Shown: in pieces, positions 1 to 11,752 of the stretch
Layout of the letters: each line of letters starts with the position of its first letter
Numbering within the stretch: the stretch's first letter is position 1
Assembly (NCBI GenBank): GCA_035578135.1
Contig: JAQJVK010000019.1
Location: forward strand, 4,402,001 to 4,466,000
Length of the DNA: 64,000 nt
Direction: 5' to 3'
From: Flexamia atlantica
Taxonomy: Eukaryota; Arthropoda; Insecta; Hemiptera; Cicadellidae
Notes under the pieces: generated by a model
The model's database searches: none
The model's input: only the letters and a program-made list of their open reading frames with translations
Told to the model about the DNA's origin: nothing
Program-made: the position numbers and the translations under genes

Positions 1-1200
1 CCATCATCCTTCGAGCTGTCAAACTATCAACATTTTGATTTTAAAAAATCGCTTGCAAAATTAATAATATAGATGGTAACTTCTGCACTTTACCTAAAAA
101 TTGTAAACAAACAGCTTTTTAATGCTGTATATTTTTCTGTTTTTAGGCTTTAAACCTCACTTTAAAAACGAAAAGCAAACAATGAACACCGGGCATTTAC
201 AATATCAGGCATTTTATTTTATAGTCATTTACAAACAAAAAAAATAAGTCAAACTCTATGTGAGTGACTTAATATGTGAATAAGGAATTTAAAAAATGTA
301 TGGATTACGAATTATCAAGGGAAATCAATTTAGGCTATAGAGGATATGAATGAGGGGAATGGGCTCAGGTCTTGCTCCATATGAGGTCATAATTTAAGAC
401 CTTGATCATGAAAATCGATCAAGTCTGTTAGGGGAACAGACTCGAGGAAAAAACAAAAATTTTCAATATAAGATTATGAGATTATGATTTCCAGTTTCCA
501 GGAAAGGAGGTTGGTCAGCTATTGTCATGTACCGTGCGGCAGTCACAGGGGGGGGGGGGGGTGAAATATTGTCAATATTTCAGAATTTGATAATGGAAAG
601 GGGTGTGTTAGAATTTATGGGCTCTGAATAGGCTACATTTATAGACTAAAACAGATCTTTAAACAATTACACATCATTCAACAACGTGATATGAAGAGAA
701 ACAAAATTAAGATATTTACGAAACAAAATTAAGTCTAACTCACGAAGAGTGACTTAAATTATGAATAAAAAATGATGGAATAAGAATCATAAAGGGGAAG
801 TAATTTGAGCTATTGTGGGATTGGAGGGAGAGGATGGAGTAGGGTTCAGCCCCGGGAGGTCTGGGCGGCGCGGCGAGCAGTTTAACGTCTTACTCAGGAC
901 GGAACCGTTCATTATCAAATTTTTTAGGCCTTCTGAACATGTGATGTATTGAAAACTTTTTTACGAGTGAGAAAACACATGGATAAAAATTAAAAAAGGT
1001 CCTCCTTATCTAGTCAAGATAAGGTCAAAGGTCAAGATCAAGATTATCGAATTAGTTAATATTTGATCATGTTTTTAAAGATTTGACATTATGATATTTG
1101 ATACTAGTTTAAATATAGATTAATGGATATTAAAAATAGAAAACTATTGTAAATGTTTTACAATTTAATTATAGGATAAAAGAAAATATAACAAGGGCTT
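1..1200. other. AT-rich sequence without a gene; degenerate direct repeat
   Basis: No coding region can be supported. Positions about 233-380 and 722-850 are divergent direct copies of one another; both carry a 'gagtgacttaa' core followed by matching A-rich sequence about 489 bp apart. A run of 13 G lies near 549-562. The stretch probably includes the 3' flank of the minus-strand gene that ends near 1200. Confidence 0.45.
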
Positions 1201-1384
1201 CCCAACAAATATACACTTTATTTTATTCAATTATACATGGACTTTTCAACATTTAAATATAAATGTATAAGCAAAAATAAAGGCTGTAACAATAAAAATA
1301 ACAAATCGCAAAATACAAAAATAAATTTGAAATACACTATTAAAAAAGTTAAAATTATACATCTGTAGTTTCTACATTCTGTAG

Positions 1385-1494
1385 TTATAAATTGATATTT
1401 CTTTTTTGCACGAGTGAAGAAGCATCACCTCTCCTCTGGAGCCAGCAGCAATGATCTTCATTTGAAGTACTCTCCCAGCCGTAGGGATCCGTAC
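1385..1494 (-). CDS. candidate terminal coding exon of a minus-strand gene
   Basis: On the minus strand a pyrimidine-rich acceptor (tttgcttttaacag) ends at 1495. An open frame of about 35 codons follows to a TAA at 1385-1387. An AATAAA polyadenylation signal (minus strand, 1217-1222) lies about 165 bp downstream. The peptide begins TDPYGWESTSNED and matches no family I can recognise. It sits downstream of the ethanolamine-kinase exons and on the same strand, so it may be a 3' exon of that gene, but this is inferred from position only. Confidence 0.3.
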
Positions 1495-2717
1495 CTGTTA
1501 AAAGCAAACTTGTTAAAATAGTTTATAAAACAGTGAAACATCTAAACACATTTAAAAAATAAATCTGAGCAAACTTATTTTAAAACCGGGACCGCAGCAG
1601 CCACTGCGTATTCCAACCAAAATATGCACAACAATGAGTGAGACGAAAGCCTCGCTCTGACTAAGACCTGCTGACTAACTTTGTCAGGATTATCGAATTA
1701 TAGCCCAATAATCGATGGCAGCTGATTTCAACCTCGAACCTTTGTAAAATGTTCTCAGGATCACGCTTGGGTTTGATCCAGCGACCTGCGTAATACAAAG
1801 GCAGCACTTTACCTCTGCGCTAGGTAAAGTGGACCTAGGCACTACCTACGCAGCCAGACATGAAATATCTGCCTGGGCCTGAAATTTCTGTTGATATATC
1901 CAGAAATTTGATGGTAAATACAATTTTCACAGTCTTTTGTCTCAGGCAACGAAGTCGGTACAATGTTTTAGGAGTTTTAAGATCTAAAGAAAGATTAACG
2001 AAGTTTTAAATATATACAAATAAACATAAAAAAGGTTTCTACATCCCAACAAGTATACTGTAAAAATTGAAGAGGGTGCTCCAGTTGTGAAACATCCCGG
2101 CAATCATCACTGGCTCAATGGATCAAGCTGTTAGCTGTTTAATTTCCAGCTCATTCGAGAGAACAAAAGTATCTTAAAGTTACTGTGAGCACAATTTCCA
2201 TATGAAAAATTAGTAGGAAATTTTGTAAAATTACAAAATTCTCAAGCTTTAGCCTAAAATTGTTTATCGGTTAAACATCAATAAGAAAGATTTAAACCTT
2301 AAAATCACTAGTCTCTTAAGTTGTTTCGAAGGAGCTGTGAACAAAAAATGTTATTAATCAGTAAGACTGTTGCTGCTCGGGTCAGTAGCACTATATTACT
2401 CTGATTTAAAAAAAGTCATAGTAAAATAATAGATATTCTGTGGTTAGTTTTCTACAACTGATGTCAAATCCAAAAGAATTAATTTTTAAAAAGAATAAAA
2501 AATGAATAAGCGGGGAAATAAGATTTCTTTGCTGCCTCCAGAACTGAGTGTCCACTCCTGAGTCCCGATCATGTATTTCATTCTCATAGCGTTTCAAAAT
2601 GGCAGTGTCCATTGGAAATCCCGCCAAACACTGATGAACTGATCATCAGGCTTTGGGACCAGAAAAGTTTCCTCCATGTCGAATTAATGCCTGGATCAGA
2701 TAAAAATGATTCTAAGT

Positions 2718-2930
2718 CTATAGTGACAGACTTGACACGCTGTACATAACACGTGAGGTGGAAAAATCAAATAACAGACAATGTTCTTCCTGAGCCGTGG
2801 TGAAGGCCACCCTTGTAGCAGCAGCAATAGAAATTTCTTGCCTGAAGAGGTACATTTTTGGAAGGAGCAAAAATAACATATTACGTTTAATTTCTACTCG
2901 ACGGTAAAGAGGTGACACTATTCTGAAACG
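2718..2930 (-). CDS. candidate exon, unknown product, same strand as the ethanolamine kinase exons
   Basis: A strong minus-strand acceptor (tttttcttacag) ends at 2931. It is followed by 70 open codons in phase 0 and a TAG at 2718-2720. Phase 0 is compatible with splicing from the kinase exon at 3444-3667, which ends on a codon boundary. The peptide starts RFRIVSPLYRR and then becomes hydrophobic (NMLFLLLPKMYLF). Known ethanolamine kinases end only some 20 residues after the QAHHSNIDFDF block, so a 70-residue extension would be unusual. It may be a chance open frame. Confidence 0.25.
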   Translation of the reverse strand, partial: RFRIVSPLYRRVEIKRNMLFLLLPKMYLFRQEISIAAATRVAFTTAQEEHCLLFDFSTSRVMYSVSSLSL

Positions 2931-3443
2931 CTGTAAGAAAAAAATTAGAAACCGGTTTTAAGAGAGACTGATCGGAGGTTTCGGCCTTCCGCATTCCTGG
3001 AGTCAGAACGAGAAATCATTTATTAGCCATATTCCTTGAGAACAGATTAAAAGTCAAAAATGCAAAAATGTGGGGTGTTTCTGTTCAGGGTGACTAAGTA
3101 GATTTCTGATTTTAAAATTCCAGTACATTTCCAGTACTTGCAGTATATTTTTGTACAAAATTCCAGTATCACAATCGGACAGGAGCCATTAATGTATCGG
3201 AGTGCCATTAAAAACACTTATTTTATTGATAAATTTATCCTTTCAAAATTCTTAAATATAATCGATATATACTTTTCAACAATAATAAAATCGGTTTGAA
3301 AACATTGAAATAACTTATCAAAACTTTTTATATCCATGTCATTGAATCACTGACAAAACTGTATTTTACCGTCCGACTCATTTAATAAAATTCAAGTGTA
3401 CAATTAACATTCAAAGTATTAAAACTATATCCTGGAGCTTCAC

Positions 3444-3667
3444 TTGCCGTGTAAAGTCGAAGTCGATGTTGGAGTGGTGGGCCTGCACCAGGACCCAGAC
3501 GCCCCAGAGGAAGTGGGCGGCCAGGGCGAAGCGGGTGACCTGGCGGAGGAGGTCGGCGACCTCGGTGACCTCGGGGTCGCGACCCAGGTACTCGGTCAGG
3601 TAAACTGTGAGCCACGCGCGCTGGAGCTCGGGGTCCGGGTACTGGGAGAAGTCCACGTCACTCACGC
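3444..3667 (-). CDS. eas: ethanolamine kinase, exon with conserved C-terminal kinase block
   Basis: This exon encodes part of an ethanolamine/choline kinase, the cytosolic enzyme that phosphorylates ethanolamine in the first step of the CDP-ethanolamine pathway. The 224-bp GC-rich exon stands out from AT-rich surroundings. It is bounded by an acceptor (ctggtctggcgcag, minus strand, ending 3668) and a donor (GTGAAG, 3438-3443). Its translation holds the family C-terminal landmarks DFSQYPDP, VADLLRQVTRFALAAHF, FLWGVWVLVQA and HHSNIDFDF. The exon starts with two bases of a split codon and ends on a codon boundary. Exon 1 is about 8.5 kb upstream. The exon with the catalytic HNDLLLGN-type motif was not found by eye, so the gene could be incomplete here. 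Confidence 0.75.
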
Positions 3668-4245
3668 CTGCGCCAGACCAGACATTGCACATACATCCTA
3701 TTACTTTAAATGAGTAATTTTTGTATATCATATAAATCCTATCTGGAAAACGGCTCAAACGATTTTAATAAAATATTGCACATAAGTGTATTTTTTGTTT
3801 TTAAGTTCACCTATGTGGTTGAATTTGCTGTAGAAACACAAATTTTTTAGAAAAATTAAATTTGAAGTTGGTTTTTTACATAGGGTCATATAAGTTGAGT
3901 GCCAATAACAACGAAAAAGTAAACAAAGAATCATCCAGCTTAAAGAATCAAGCCGCTTAAAAACTTTTAAAGCACGTTGCCAGTAGAGTGGAGTAGAAGA
4001 GGGATAGGCCTAACACAATTGAGTACAGATTGCTCGTGGAGTATTATCCCCATCAGATAGATTCTAAAAATCCCAAACAGGCAAACAGCTGTGTTTTAAG
4101 TTAATTTGAAATAAATAATATCGAAGCAACAAAATGTATTTGGTTACGTAAAGGTGACTTTATGCTTTAGATTTATTAAATTTAAATCATCAGTTTAATA
4201 TTTCTTCAAGTTTGCAAATACAATTTATGAAATAGAGATAAGCAA
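3668..4245. other. intronic AT-rich sequence, nothing recognised
   Basis: This lies upstream of the kinase exon on the minus strand and is presumably intron. No repeat structure or coding frame of note was seen. Confidence 0.4.
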
Positions 4246-4570
4246 ATGCAGTTCTAGAGATACCTGTTGTTATACACAAGTGTAATGCTTAAAGTAGTAA
4301 TATAATAAGGCACTAGCCTACATTTGAAAATAACAAATTGTATTTTGATAATAATGTAGGCCTACATTAAAACTTTAATAACCAAAATTACATTACAGAG
4401 AGTAAAAAATAGCAAAGTATGATCTAATGTTTAATTTAGGTTATTAAAGTTATAATGTACATTATTAGCAAAATATAATTCGTTATTTTCAAATGTATGA
4501 TAGTGCCTTAATACATTAATACTTTAAGCATTACTCTTGTGTATATCAACAGGTATTTGTAGAACTGCAG
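4246..4570. mobile_element. foldback MITE
   Basis: The left part (from TGCAGTTCTA at about 4246 to about 4400) is the imperfect reverse complement of the right part (about 4420 to TAGAACTGCA at 4570). Arms are about 150 bp and the spacer is short. The sequence is non-coding. Almost the whole element is palindromic, as in snap-back or foldback MITEs. Superfamily is undetermined. Confidence 0.6.
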
Positions 4571-4576
4571 GCACTA

Positions 4577-4966
4577 CCAATGTATACAGAACCCTCTAAG
4601 TAGGGACACCTTATGGAAAAATGTAGTTCCCGCCGCCGAAAAAGAGATGGCGCCTTTTTGTCCGATTGAAATTGTTGTAGGAGTTTACGGATCAAGCTGA
4701 CTTTCCAAAGTCAAGCAGCTGGTTGTAATATTTTGACAGTTGTATGTTATTGTTTTGTGTTGTTGTGTCTTTTACCATAATGTTTACCTGTTTTGTTTAC
4801 AAACACTCTCACTTTGACACTTTGGATAGCGAATAGAAGCGCCGACTATACGGGGCCAGCTTGAACTATTCCATGCATCAGCGCTAATTTCTGCTCTGCT
4901 TTTCGGCAGCGGAACTAAACAAATTAACATTGGATGTCCCTACTTAGAGGGTTCTGTATACATTGG
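4577..4966. mobile_element. 390-bp MITE with perfect TIRs and 5-bp target duplication
   Basis: The terminal inverted repeats (about 32 bp) begin CCAATGTATACAGAACCC and are identical at both ends. CACTA occurs directly outside both ends (4572-4576 and 4967-4971), consistent with a 5-bp target-site duplication. The interior is non-coding. Confidence 0.75.
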
Positions 4967-5034
4967 CACTACAATCTTTTAAGCTTTTAACATACTTAAA
5001 TACTGATTGGCTATTATCAGTATTTAAAGTATCA

Positions 5035-5292
5035 GTATTTCAGGATTACATATTAATAATAAAATTTATATCAGTTAGTCGTTAGTTTTAACATTAACAA
5101 TAAATTAGGTTTACTTTGAATTGTCTTTTAAAATAAATTATTTTTATTTTTAATCTCACATATAAAAATTACTATATTTTATTTTGGAAGACAATTCAAA
5201 GTAAACATAAATATAAGACTTATTGTTAATGATAAAAATTAACGACAACTAATATAAACTTTATTATTAATCTGTATCCTGAAATACTGACA
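5035..5292. mobile_element. foldback element
   Basis: About 105 bp starting at 'cagtatttcaggat' (5035) is inverted at 5185-5292 and ends 'cctgaaatactg'. Both arms contain the motif 'tttactttgaattgtctt'. The centre is a short AT-rich loop. It is the third palindromic element in about 1 kb. Confidence 0.55.
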
Positions 5293-5820
5293 TAATTTAT
5301 GTTATAATGTTATGGACAAAAGGAATATTGTATTGCTACTCCAATTTTTCGATAATCAGATTATCTAAAAGAATTTCTGGGATTTTGTACAGAACAAATC
5401 GACGCCTAGAAATAAATTTTTCTACACATATTTGGTATCAAATTAAAGCTATTATTCTATGTAAGCGCCTTTTTTTAGTTTGAAAATTAAACCCATAAAA
5501 CGCCTCCGTACAGGAGGCTTTCAAATTGTAGCGAAAGTGCTACTATCTGTTGAAAACCCTAAGTTATTCTAATTTTCATTTGTTTATAGCGAAACAGATG
5601 GTAAGGATCTCAAATAGTTACGTAGTTGTACCACAGAATGCAGGGTTAGCAAAAGTCATGATAACCTATAATATAGAAGTTTTTAAAAAACATCAGAGAA
5701 TAACCTATTTTCATTACAAGGAAGAGTCCCTACTCTATTGAATCTAAGACCAGACCTCTATCATCAAATACCGTACTCAAATGCCAATAATATCAAATGT
5801 GCCAATTACACAAGTCCGGT
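5293..5820. other. AT-rich intronic sequence, nothing recognised
   Basis: No coding support, known repeat or inverted structure was seen. One 63-codon open frame near 5550 has no family features. Confidence 0.4.
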
Positions 5821-6440
5821 ATGGAGATTGAAATGAAATGAAATGAAATGAAAAAATGAAATGAAAAATTCTTTATTTAGCCAGGCAAAGTTAGGGCCAC
5901 ATGGCCCTTTCTTACACTTAACCTGCCTTAACACATGGAGAGACATAAGTTTCATTTAACTTAACTATTCATAATCTATATATACAACAAAGCAAGAAAA
6001 AAAAAAAAAATATTATACTTCACTCATTCACTCAAACATTCATCTGTCAACAACCCCGCGCGAGACAACCCGCCTAGGACACACCAGCCAAGGACAACCG
6101 CTCAAAGAATAATTTTTTCAGCGCCCCCACAAACCGACAACGACTTTCAAGGGATCGCAGGGAATCGGGTAAATTATTCCAAAGACGGCAAGCAGTCACG
6201 ACAAATGCCCTGTCATAGGCTGAAACCCTATGCTGAGGCATACGCAAAGTGAGGGAAGCAGAACGAGTATTTCTTAGACTACCTTGAGATATGAATTTAA
6301 AATCATTTACAAAATATCTAGGAAAACCAGTTTTTAATATCGAAAACACAAGTGAAAGAATTTTGAGATTGTGAAACTTATAACAGATCTCAGTCTTTAA
6401 TAAACCGACCTTTAATTGTGATGCCGAATGAAAATAAAGA
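5821..6440 (-). mobile_element. 5'-truncated non-LTR retrotransposon (LINE) 3' end
   Basis: On the minus strand a fragment of reverse-transcriptase C-terminal sequence (6074-6349) is followed by a short 3' UTR. It ends in the microsatellite tail (TTTCA)n at about 5821-5865, as many LINEs of the CR1/Jockey/L2 type do. The peptide contains the C-terminal landmark RLWNNLPDSLRS followed by a basic FVGALKKLFF stretch. Only the last 90 or so codons remain, so this is a dead 5'-truncated insertion. Confidence 0.65.
6074..6349 (-). pseudogene. LINE reverse transcriptase, C-terminal remnant
   Basis: About 90 codons of the C-terminal end of a LINE ORF2-type polyprotein survive. The pattern W-N-x-L-P followed by D-S-L-R-S and a basic LKK block is typical of the region after the reverse-transcriptase domain in CR1/Jockey-like elements. 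No RT catalytic motif is present. The reading frame ends normally just before the 3' tail. Confidence 0.6.
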
Positions 6441-7114
6441 AATGTTCAACTGATGTCTTTGCCATCAAACTACTCATGATTGAGTGTAAAGCAAAGACAA
6501 GCATCCTGTTTGACACAAATAGAGAAATAAAAGAAAAGAAAAATTAAATTTTATTTTATACATCACAAAAAAAGAGGTTATTGACTTTGAAGATGGCATA
6601 AACTGCCGAAACATGTCATAAAAAAATTATAGCGACAAATGTAAATTAATAAGGGTATTTTGTTAAGAAATGTTTTTAATAATTATTATTGTAACAGCCC
6701 TAACTGATCAACTGATACAATCCTACTAGTATATAATATTATAAATGTGAAAGTATGGATGTTTGTGTGAATATCTGTCTTTCCACGACGTGAAAATACT
6801 GGACCGACCGAGCTGAAATTTTGTGGGAATAGAGCCACCATAAATGGACAAGGGTCTATTTTTATTTTCAAACCCCACTAGGGTTTTGCACCACTGGCTT
6901 TCAAAGTTGCTGTTTTATTCTCACGGAAAAACACATTTTATAAGGATGGAAAGATTCAAAACACAGAAATGTAAACACCTGAGGGTACTAATTTGACAGT
7001 TCTAAGAGCAGTGGCAAGATCAGCTGTTTAAAGCTATCTACCATGAGCGAAGCCACGGCGACTGCTTGTTTTTTCATAATCTGGAAAAACGAAGGGATGG
7101 TTCGGCCGCCCTAC

Positions 7115-7258
7115 CTGCGTTGTTTCTCGGGGTCGGAGCGCCCGGAGCCTGGGCGGGGGTGAGTCGCTCGGGTCGCTCAGTGGCAGGCGGCGAGCGACCG
7201 GACGCTCTCCACAGTCAGCACCTCCCCGGCACGTAGCCGTACGCCAGGACCCCGCCCC
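7115..7258 (-). pseudogene. eas: possible ethanolamine kinase middle exon with a one-base frame break
   Basis: This is a GC-rich island in AT-rich intron. On the minus strand it is bounded by an acceptor (gctgttgcag, ending 7259) and a donor (GTAGGG from 7114). One frame reads GVLAYGYVPG and the next frame reads GEVLTVESVRSL. Together these resemble the kinase segment where a conserved tyrosine- and PG-containing stretch precedes the E-x-L-T helix. The switch happens in a run of four G near 7223-7226. A single missing G, whether real or a base-calling error, would explain it. After AAC a stop follows in the second frame, so a second break or a wrong exon end is also possible. The call rests on resemblance only. 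Confidence 0.4.
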
Positions 7259-7629
7259 CTGCAACAGCTGCGGCCGACGATGGGTAGGGGTGGGTCGAAA
7301 CAACAAAATTTCAGAATTTTGAATTGTAATAGGTCTCAAAAGTTGTAAAATAGTGTGTAGAGTACTGAAAAAATAACTTTAAAAATCATTTAAGATCTTC
7401 CAGCCGCACAATGAACTTAAGAGGAGGTTGGATAGACGGGTGCTGCTAATAGAATGATGCGGCGAAGCTTGAAACTATATTGCTCCGCCGTATATAATGC
7501 ACGAAATAGTGCCGTTTGCCGTGTGTTGAATGGCTAATTTTCATCACAAGTCAGCTGATCGCTAGCAATTCCTTTAAATCAGCGAGAACAGAAGCTCAAA
7601 TTTACCTTGAATTTTCGCTTTACATGCTT

Positions 7630-7912
7630 TTTGGTATGCGAGAATTTCTCGTTGTTATTAATTAGATAATTTCGAAAGCCGAATATTAGAAATCTTAATT
7701 AAATTATCTACCGGATGTAGGAAGCCGATTTTCGATAAATTTGATAAATGACGTTAAAAAAACACTATCAAAAGTTATTTTTTCGATTTTACAAAAAATG
7801 GCTAGTTTATGTGAAAATGTAATTCCTACGTCCGGTAGAGTTTAAAAAGAGCTTTAATTTGACATATAAACTTTAGTTTTCCGTCCAAAAATAAACGAGA
7901 AATCCCGCATAC
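7630..7912. mobile_element. foldback element
   Basis: The sequence 'ggtatgcgagaatttctcgtt' (7632) reappears inverted at about 7888-7911. Inside it, 'taccggatgtagg' (about 7710) is inverted at about 7827 as 'cctacgtccggta'. The palindrome is about 280 bp and non-coding. Confidence 0.5.
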
Positions 7913-8539
7913 CAATTAACATTGGTTCATATGGAGTATAAATCCAATATGGCCGCCAACTCCAAAAATTCACAGCGAATTCAAGAAACACTGTCGTAGC
8001 AGATTTGGAACAGAAAGGAAGACAGACGCACAAGGTGATGAAAGAAATAATCAGAATAGAGATAACGGAGAACCTTCGAAAAAGGGATTAAACAGAAGAA
8101 GCTGAATTAAATTAAACAGTTTAAAAGCTGTTTACAAAAGGACAAGGAACTATCATTTTGGCCGTAAAGTACACATTATTCCAATAAAATGTAGATAGTA
8201 TTGGACACCCGAATGCAGTAATTTGCAAGATGGACCAAATTTGTAGTTATTGCATAGCACAAAGATTAATTCAAAAAGAAAACGCATATTATGTGCTGTT
8301 TGAAAGGGAAACTAAGACTGCCACCACCAAATATGCAACCCCCGGCTCTATCAAGTATAATATGTATGGAGAAACATCATAATATATTGAATTTTAGAAT
8401 ACGTTAGACGTTATAATTCTTGCTTCCAAATTACATCATTTGGGCTACTATTTAGGCCTTCATAAGATTTTTCAAGCCAGCGAAGTGGGTTAACAACAGC
8501 TAGTATGTTCAATAAAAATGTAAATTTTTATGTTCCAGA

Positions 8540-8720
8540 GAATTAATGAATGAATGAATGAAAAGAAAGTTTATTCCTCCAAATAAAGACAATACATTGG
8601 TTATACAACTGCTTACTTTTATAATCTTATGATAAACACAATTAAAATTTTATCTGGAAAAAGCCCACATGGGTGTTAAAGCCTGTGCGTGGGCTCGTTG
8701 TTTCTTCAAACTAGATGGGA
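8540..8720 (-). mobile_element. LINE 3' tail
   Basis: On the minus strand an AATAAA-containing sequence (ggaggaataaactttc) ends in an (ATTC)n tail at about 8545-8562. The layout matches the LINE tail at 5821: conserved 3' UTR, then a short tandem tail. No coding sequence survives. Confidence 0.4.
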
Positions 8721-9504
8721 GATTCTTGTTGTAATTTTATGAGGATTAATTAATTATAATAAAAAAATATATATCTAACTTAATTAATGACTGAAAGTTC
8801 TACAGGCTAAGAAAATATATTTTGCCAAGAGAGCAAAGTAAGGTTATAACTAGTGAAAGAAGATTGAAATTGGATTGGGAAAAATCTGAGATTGTATGAG
8901 CTTGGGTGGAGGGAATTAATGTAGAGGTAGAGGAAGGAATTAATGGAAATTAATGTAGAGGGAAATCTACATTAATTACTTAGATTCCCCTCTGGTCACG
9001 AAAATTTACATTTCTATAATATATTATAATTAAAACTTGACCTTACAACAGGCCTCATTTCTTACAACCAATGAAATTGAAAAGAAAATTATAAAACATA
9101 AAATATATTCATAAATTAATAAAAACCCTAATGTGAAATCATAAATTATACTTACTAACACGTCTATCCTTGTCTGGTGTCTCATTTAAAATGAACGCTT
9201 GGGGTTAGGAGGGGGGAATGCCAGACTATTCAGGTAGATAAGAACAGCAGGGTACATAGTTCAGAACAAAGACTGTGGTAGCTATTCTTATTATTTCCTG
9301 TTCAATGTCTCTGTTTTATTTGAATTTAAAAATAGTCATAGTGGAGGCCAGGATAAGCCAACTGGAAAAAATAAATTATTTGACGCCAAGAAAAAAAATA
9401 TACAAAATGATAAATTCATTTATATGATAGTTTTATCTTTGGTATTTGAATTTTTAATAAATAAAATTTGTTGTTTGTTAAATTTACTTTTTGGCTTGCA
9501 AAGT

Positions 9505-9905
9505 AATATACAGGATGTCCAATTTAACTGTGCCACCACTGGCATCTCTCTCCCTGTATTTTGTCTTTTTTGGATTCTATGATTAATTTTAAAAACTTTT
9601 TATCCTTTGGCACTTTTTTATAAACTCTATGGTTAAGGAGATATGATCAGTTAAAGTTTGATTTTTCCCCATTTGAGTTTCATTCGTGAAAATGTATATT
9701 TCTGAATGTTCTTGTTCCCCATAAGGGATGGCACAATTAAAATGGACATAATGCACTTCAAATGGAAAAAACAAACTTAAACTGTTCATATCTCTTTAAT
9801 AATAGGGTTTTGGAAAAAAATGTCAAAGAATAAAAAATTCTTAAAACTAATCGTAGAATCATACAATCACATAAAATACATTGTGGGTGTTCCATAAGAA
9901 CAATT
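9505..9905. mobile_element. 400-bp foldback element with ACAGG-type ends
   Basis: The left half ('acaggatgtcc...' from about 9511) is the imperfect reverse complement of the right half (ending '...gtgttcc' near 9893). The pairing runs to near the centre; for example 'agatatgatcagttaaagtttg' near 9648 pairs with 'cttaaactgttcatatctct'. It is a non-coding snap-back element of a type common in insects. Confidence 0.55.
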
Positions 9906-10154
9906 GAACTTGTTTACCATATTAAAAATAGCAGGCATATACAAATTGGAATTCATTATTTTTATTGTAATAAAAATAATTAAAGAGTTTTCCATCTACT
10001 GTAAAGTTTCCTCTGAAGCTAACAGTTTCTGAGATGTCAATGGTGGCTCAGTTAAGTCGGACACCAAGTATAAATCATAAAAAAACTTCTAATATGTCAG
10101 GTGATTGTGATTAGTTTAAAAATACAATGCCAAAGTTCTTTTTCAAACTTAAGA

Positions 10155-10420
10155 GGGAAGCGGCCCAGTGTAGTGGTAGAATGCGGGACTAAGGTCCTTA
10201 GGGTCCTGAGTTCGAATCCGCCAATCACGAGTGGCAATTTGCTTTGTGTTAATGCCTTAACCTTATGGCAAGGTTATAGGAATCATGGTGCAAGGAAAAA
10301 AAAAGGTGTGTGCACTGTCAACTGGTGTGACATAGTTGGGCTCACCCCCACAAAAATGGACATTGCTTGCTGCCACAAAAATGGAAACTTCGGGGATTTT
10401 GCACAATAGTGCATCAAATC
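10155..10420 (+). mobile_element. tRNA-derived SINE
   Basis: The head contains RNA polymerase III internal promoter motifs. An A-box-like 'tagtggtagaatgcggg' lies near 10171 and a B box 'GTTCGAATCC' near 10210, at tRNA-like spacing. The cloverleaf is not intact and there is no CCA-ready acceptor stem, so this is a SINE head and not a functional tRNA. The body continues to about 10420 with an A-rich run near 10297. The 3' end is uncertain. Confidence 0.6.
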
Positions 10421-10429
10421 TCACCTATA

Positions 10430-10765
10430 TGAAGCCCCAAACCAAGTTTTATTAAGATATGTTGAGAAATAACCGAGATATAGAATTTTACTTATTTCCC
10501 ATAAGGGTAACATTGGGACAACGTATTGTGTTTACCACTTTCAATATCTCGGCACAGAAGAATCAGATCAGTATACTTCATCTGTGATCTCGGTAACCAA
10601 CGAACATAGAACAATGATTCAAAATACTAAATTGTTTGATTTTTCGAGCTGAATTCAATGGTACAACTAAAATTTGATTTTTATTTTTTATATAAATACC
10701 CCCGTCGCAGCAGACCTGCGTACTCAGCGAATTTCCATAGGATTTATTTTGTAATGTGAGCATTC
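10430..10765 (-). repeat. repeat family A, 3' part
   Basis: The minus strand matches the 3' two-thirds of the family defined at 19793-20535. It includes the 'aaattcgctgagtacgcaggtctgctgc' end region (shortened by mutation) and the 'gttgagaaataaccgagatat' core. It is divergent. Confidence 0.55.
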
Positions 10766-11319
10766 AACTTGTTTGACGGAAGTATCATTTGAGTACATTA
10801 AGTAAATGATATACTAAAAACGCATATTTAATCATTCATGAGCTTTTAACATGAGGAAAATTAACAAAGAGACCATATTGGTTTTCATTAGTAATACATA
10901 CACTTTTGTATTTTATATAATTCTTAGTCTTTTAATTTTTAATAACTGTAATCTTGTTATAGAATATAAATGTCAACAAACATATAACCAATGAACTCAA
11001 AACACTCAAAACAAACAAATAATTTAATCTCATGAAAAAATTAAATTCAATCATATGGGCAGTTTTATAGTAATCAAAACATCCCTGTTGCAACAGACCT
11101 ACATCTGCAGCCAATTTCAATAAAACATATTATCAATCCTCATAATTGTAAACATACCTTATATTAAGCTACATTTTCAGCCAGTTTAGACCAAGACATC
11201 CCCCCTCCAAATGCTCTTACTTTCTTTATTAAATTTAAAAATAATTTGTATTCAACGATTCAAAATAAACACAAATAAAATATTCAACACCTGCAAATTC
11301 AATCATATGGTTCAGAATT

Positions 11320-11698
11320 GTATTTTTTTTAAATCTCAAATCAGGGTGACTATACTTTTTGGAGGGAAAAATCAAAAACAATATTGGACAACGTACTGTG
11401 TTTAGCACATCCAATATTATACAAAATCTAAGCAACGGATTGACATTGAATAATAATTCAAAATGCTAAATTGTTTGTTTTTTTAAGCTGAATTCAATTT
11501 TGACAATTAATTTTAAAAATAATTAGTAAAAAGGTGTTAAATCTTGAAAATAAATTTTATTTTGTGAAAAAACCTTCTTAGAGTAAATCAATCTTGCTGG
11601 TTTTCGAACTCGAAGTCATGAATGAAGCTTTATACATTTGTTCCAAATTTCATCAAGATCGGACCTTTTTTACAAAAGTTATCGCGCCTACGTACAGG

Positions 11699-11752
<54 letters not shown>

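Noticed and set aside
2406..2627. 73-codon open frame on the minus strand (AGFPMDTAILKRYENE...)
   Set aside because: It looks somewhat protein-like, but no splice signals fit well and no family is recognised; not enough for a gene call.
10155..10240. tRNA gene
   Set aside because: A and B boxes are present but the acceptor and other stems do not pair; better explained as a SINE head.
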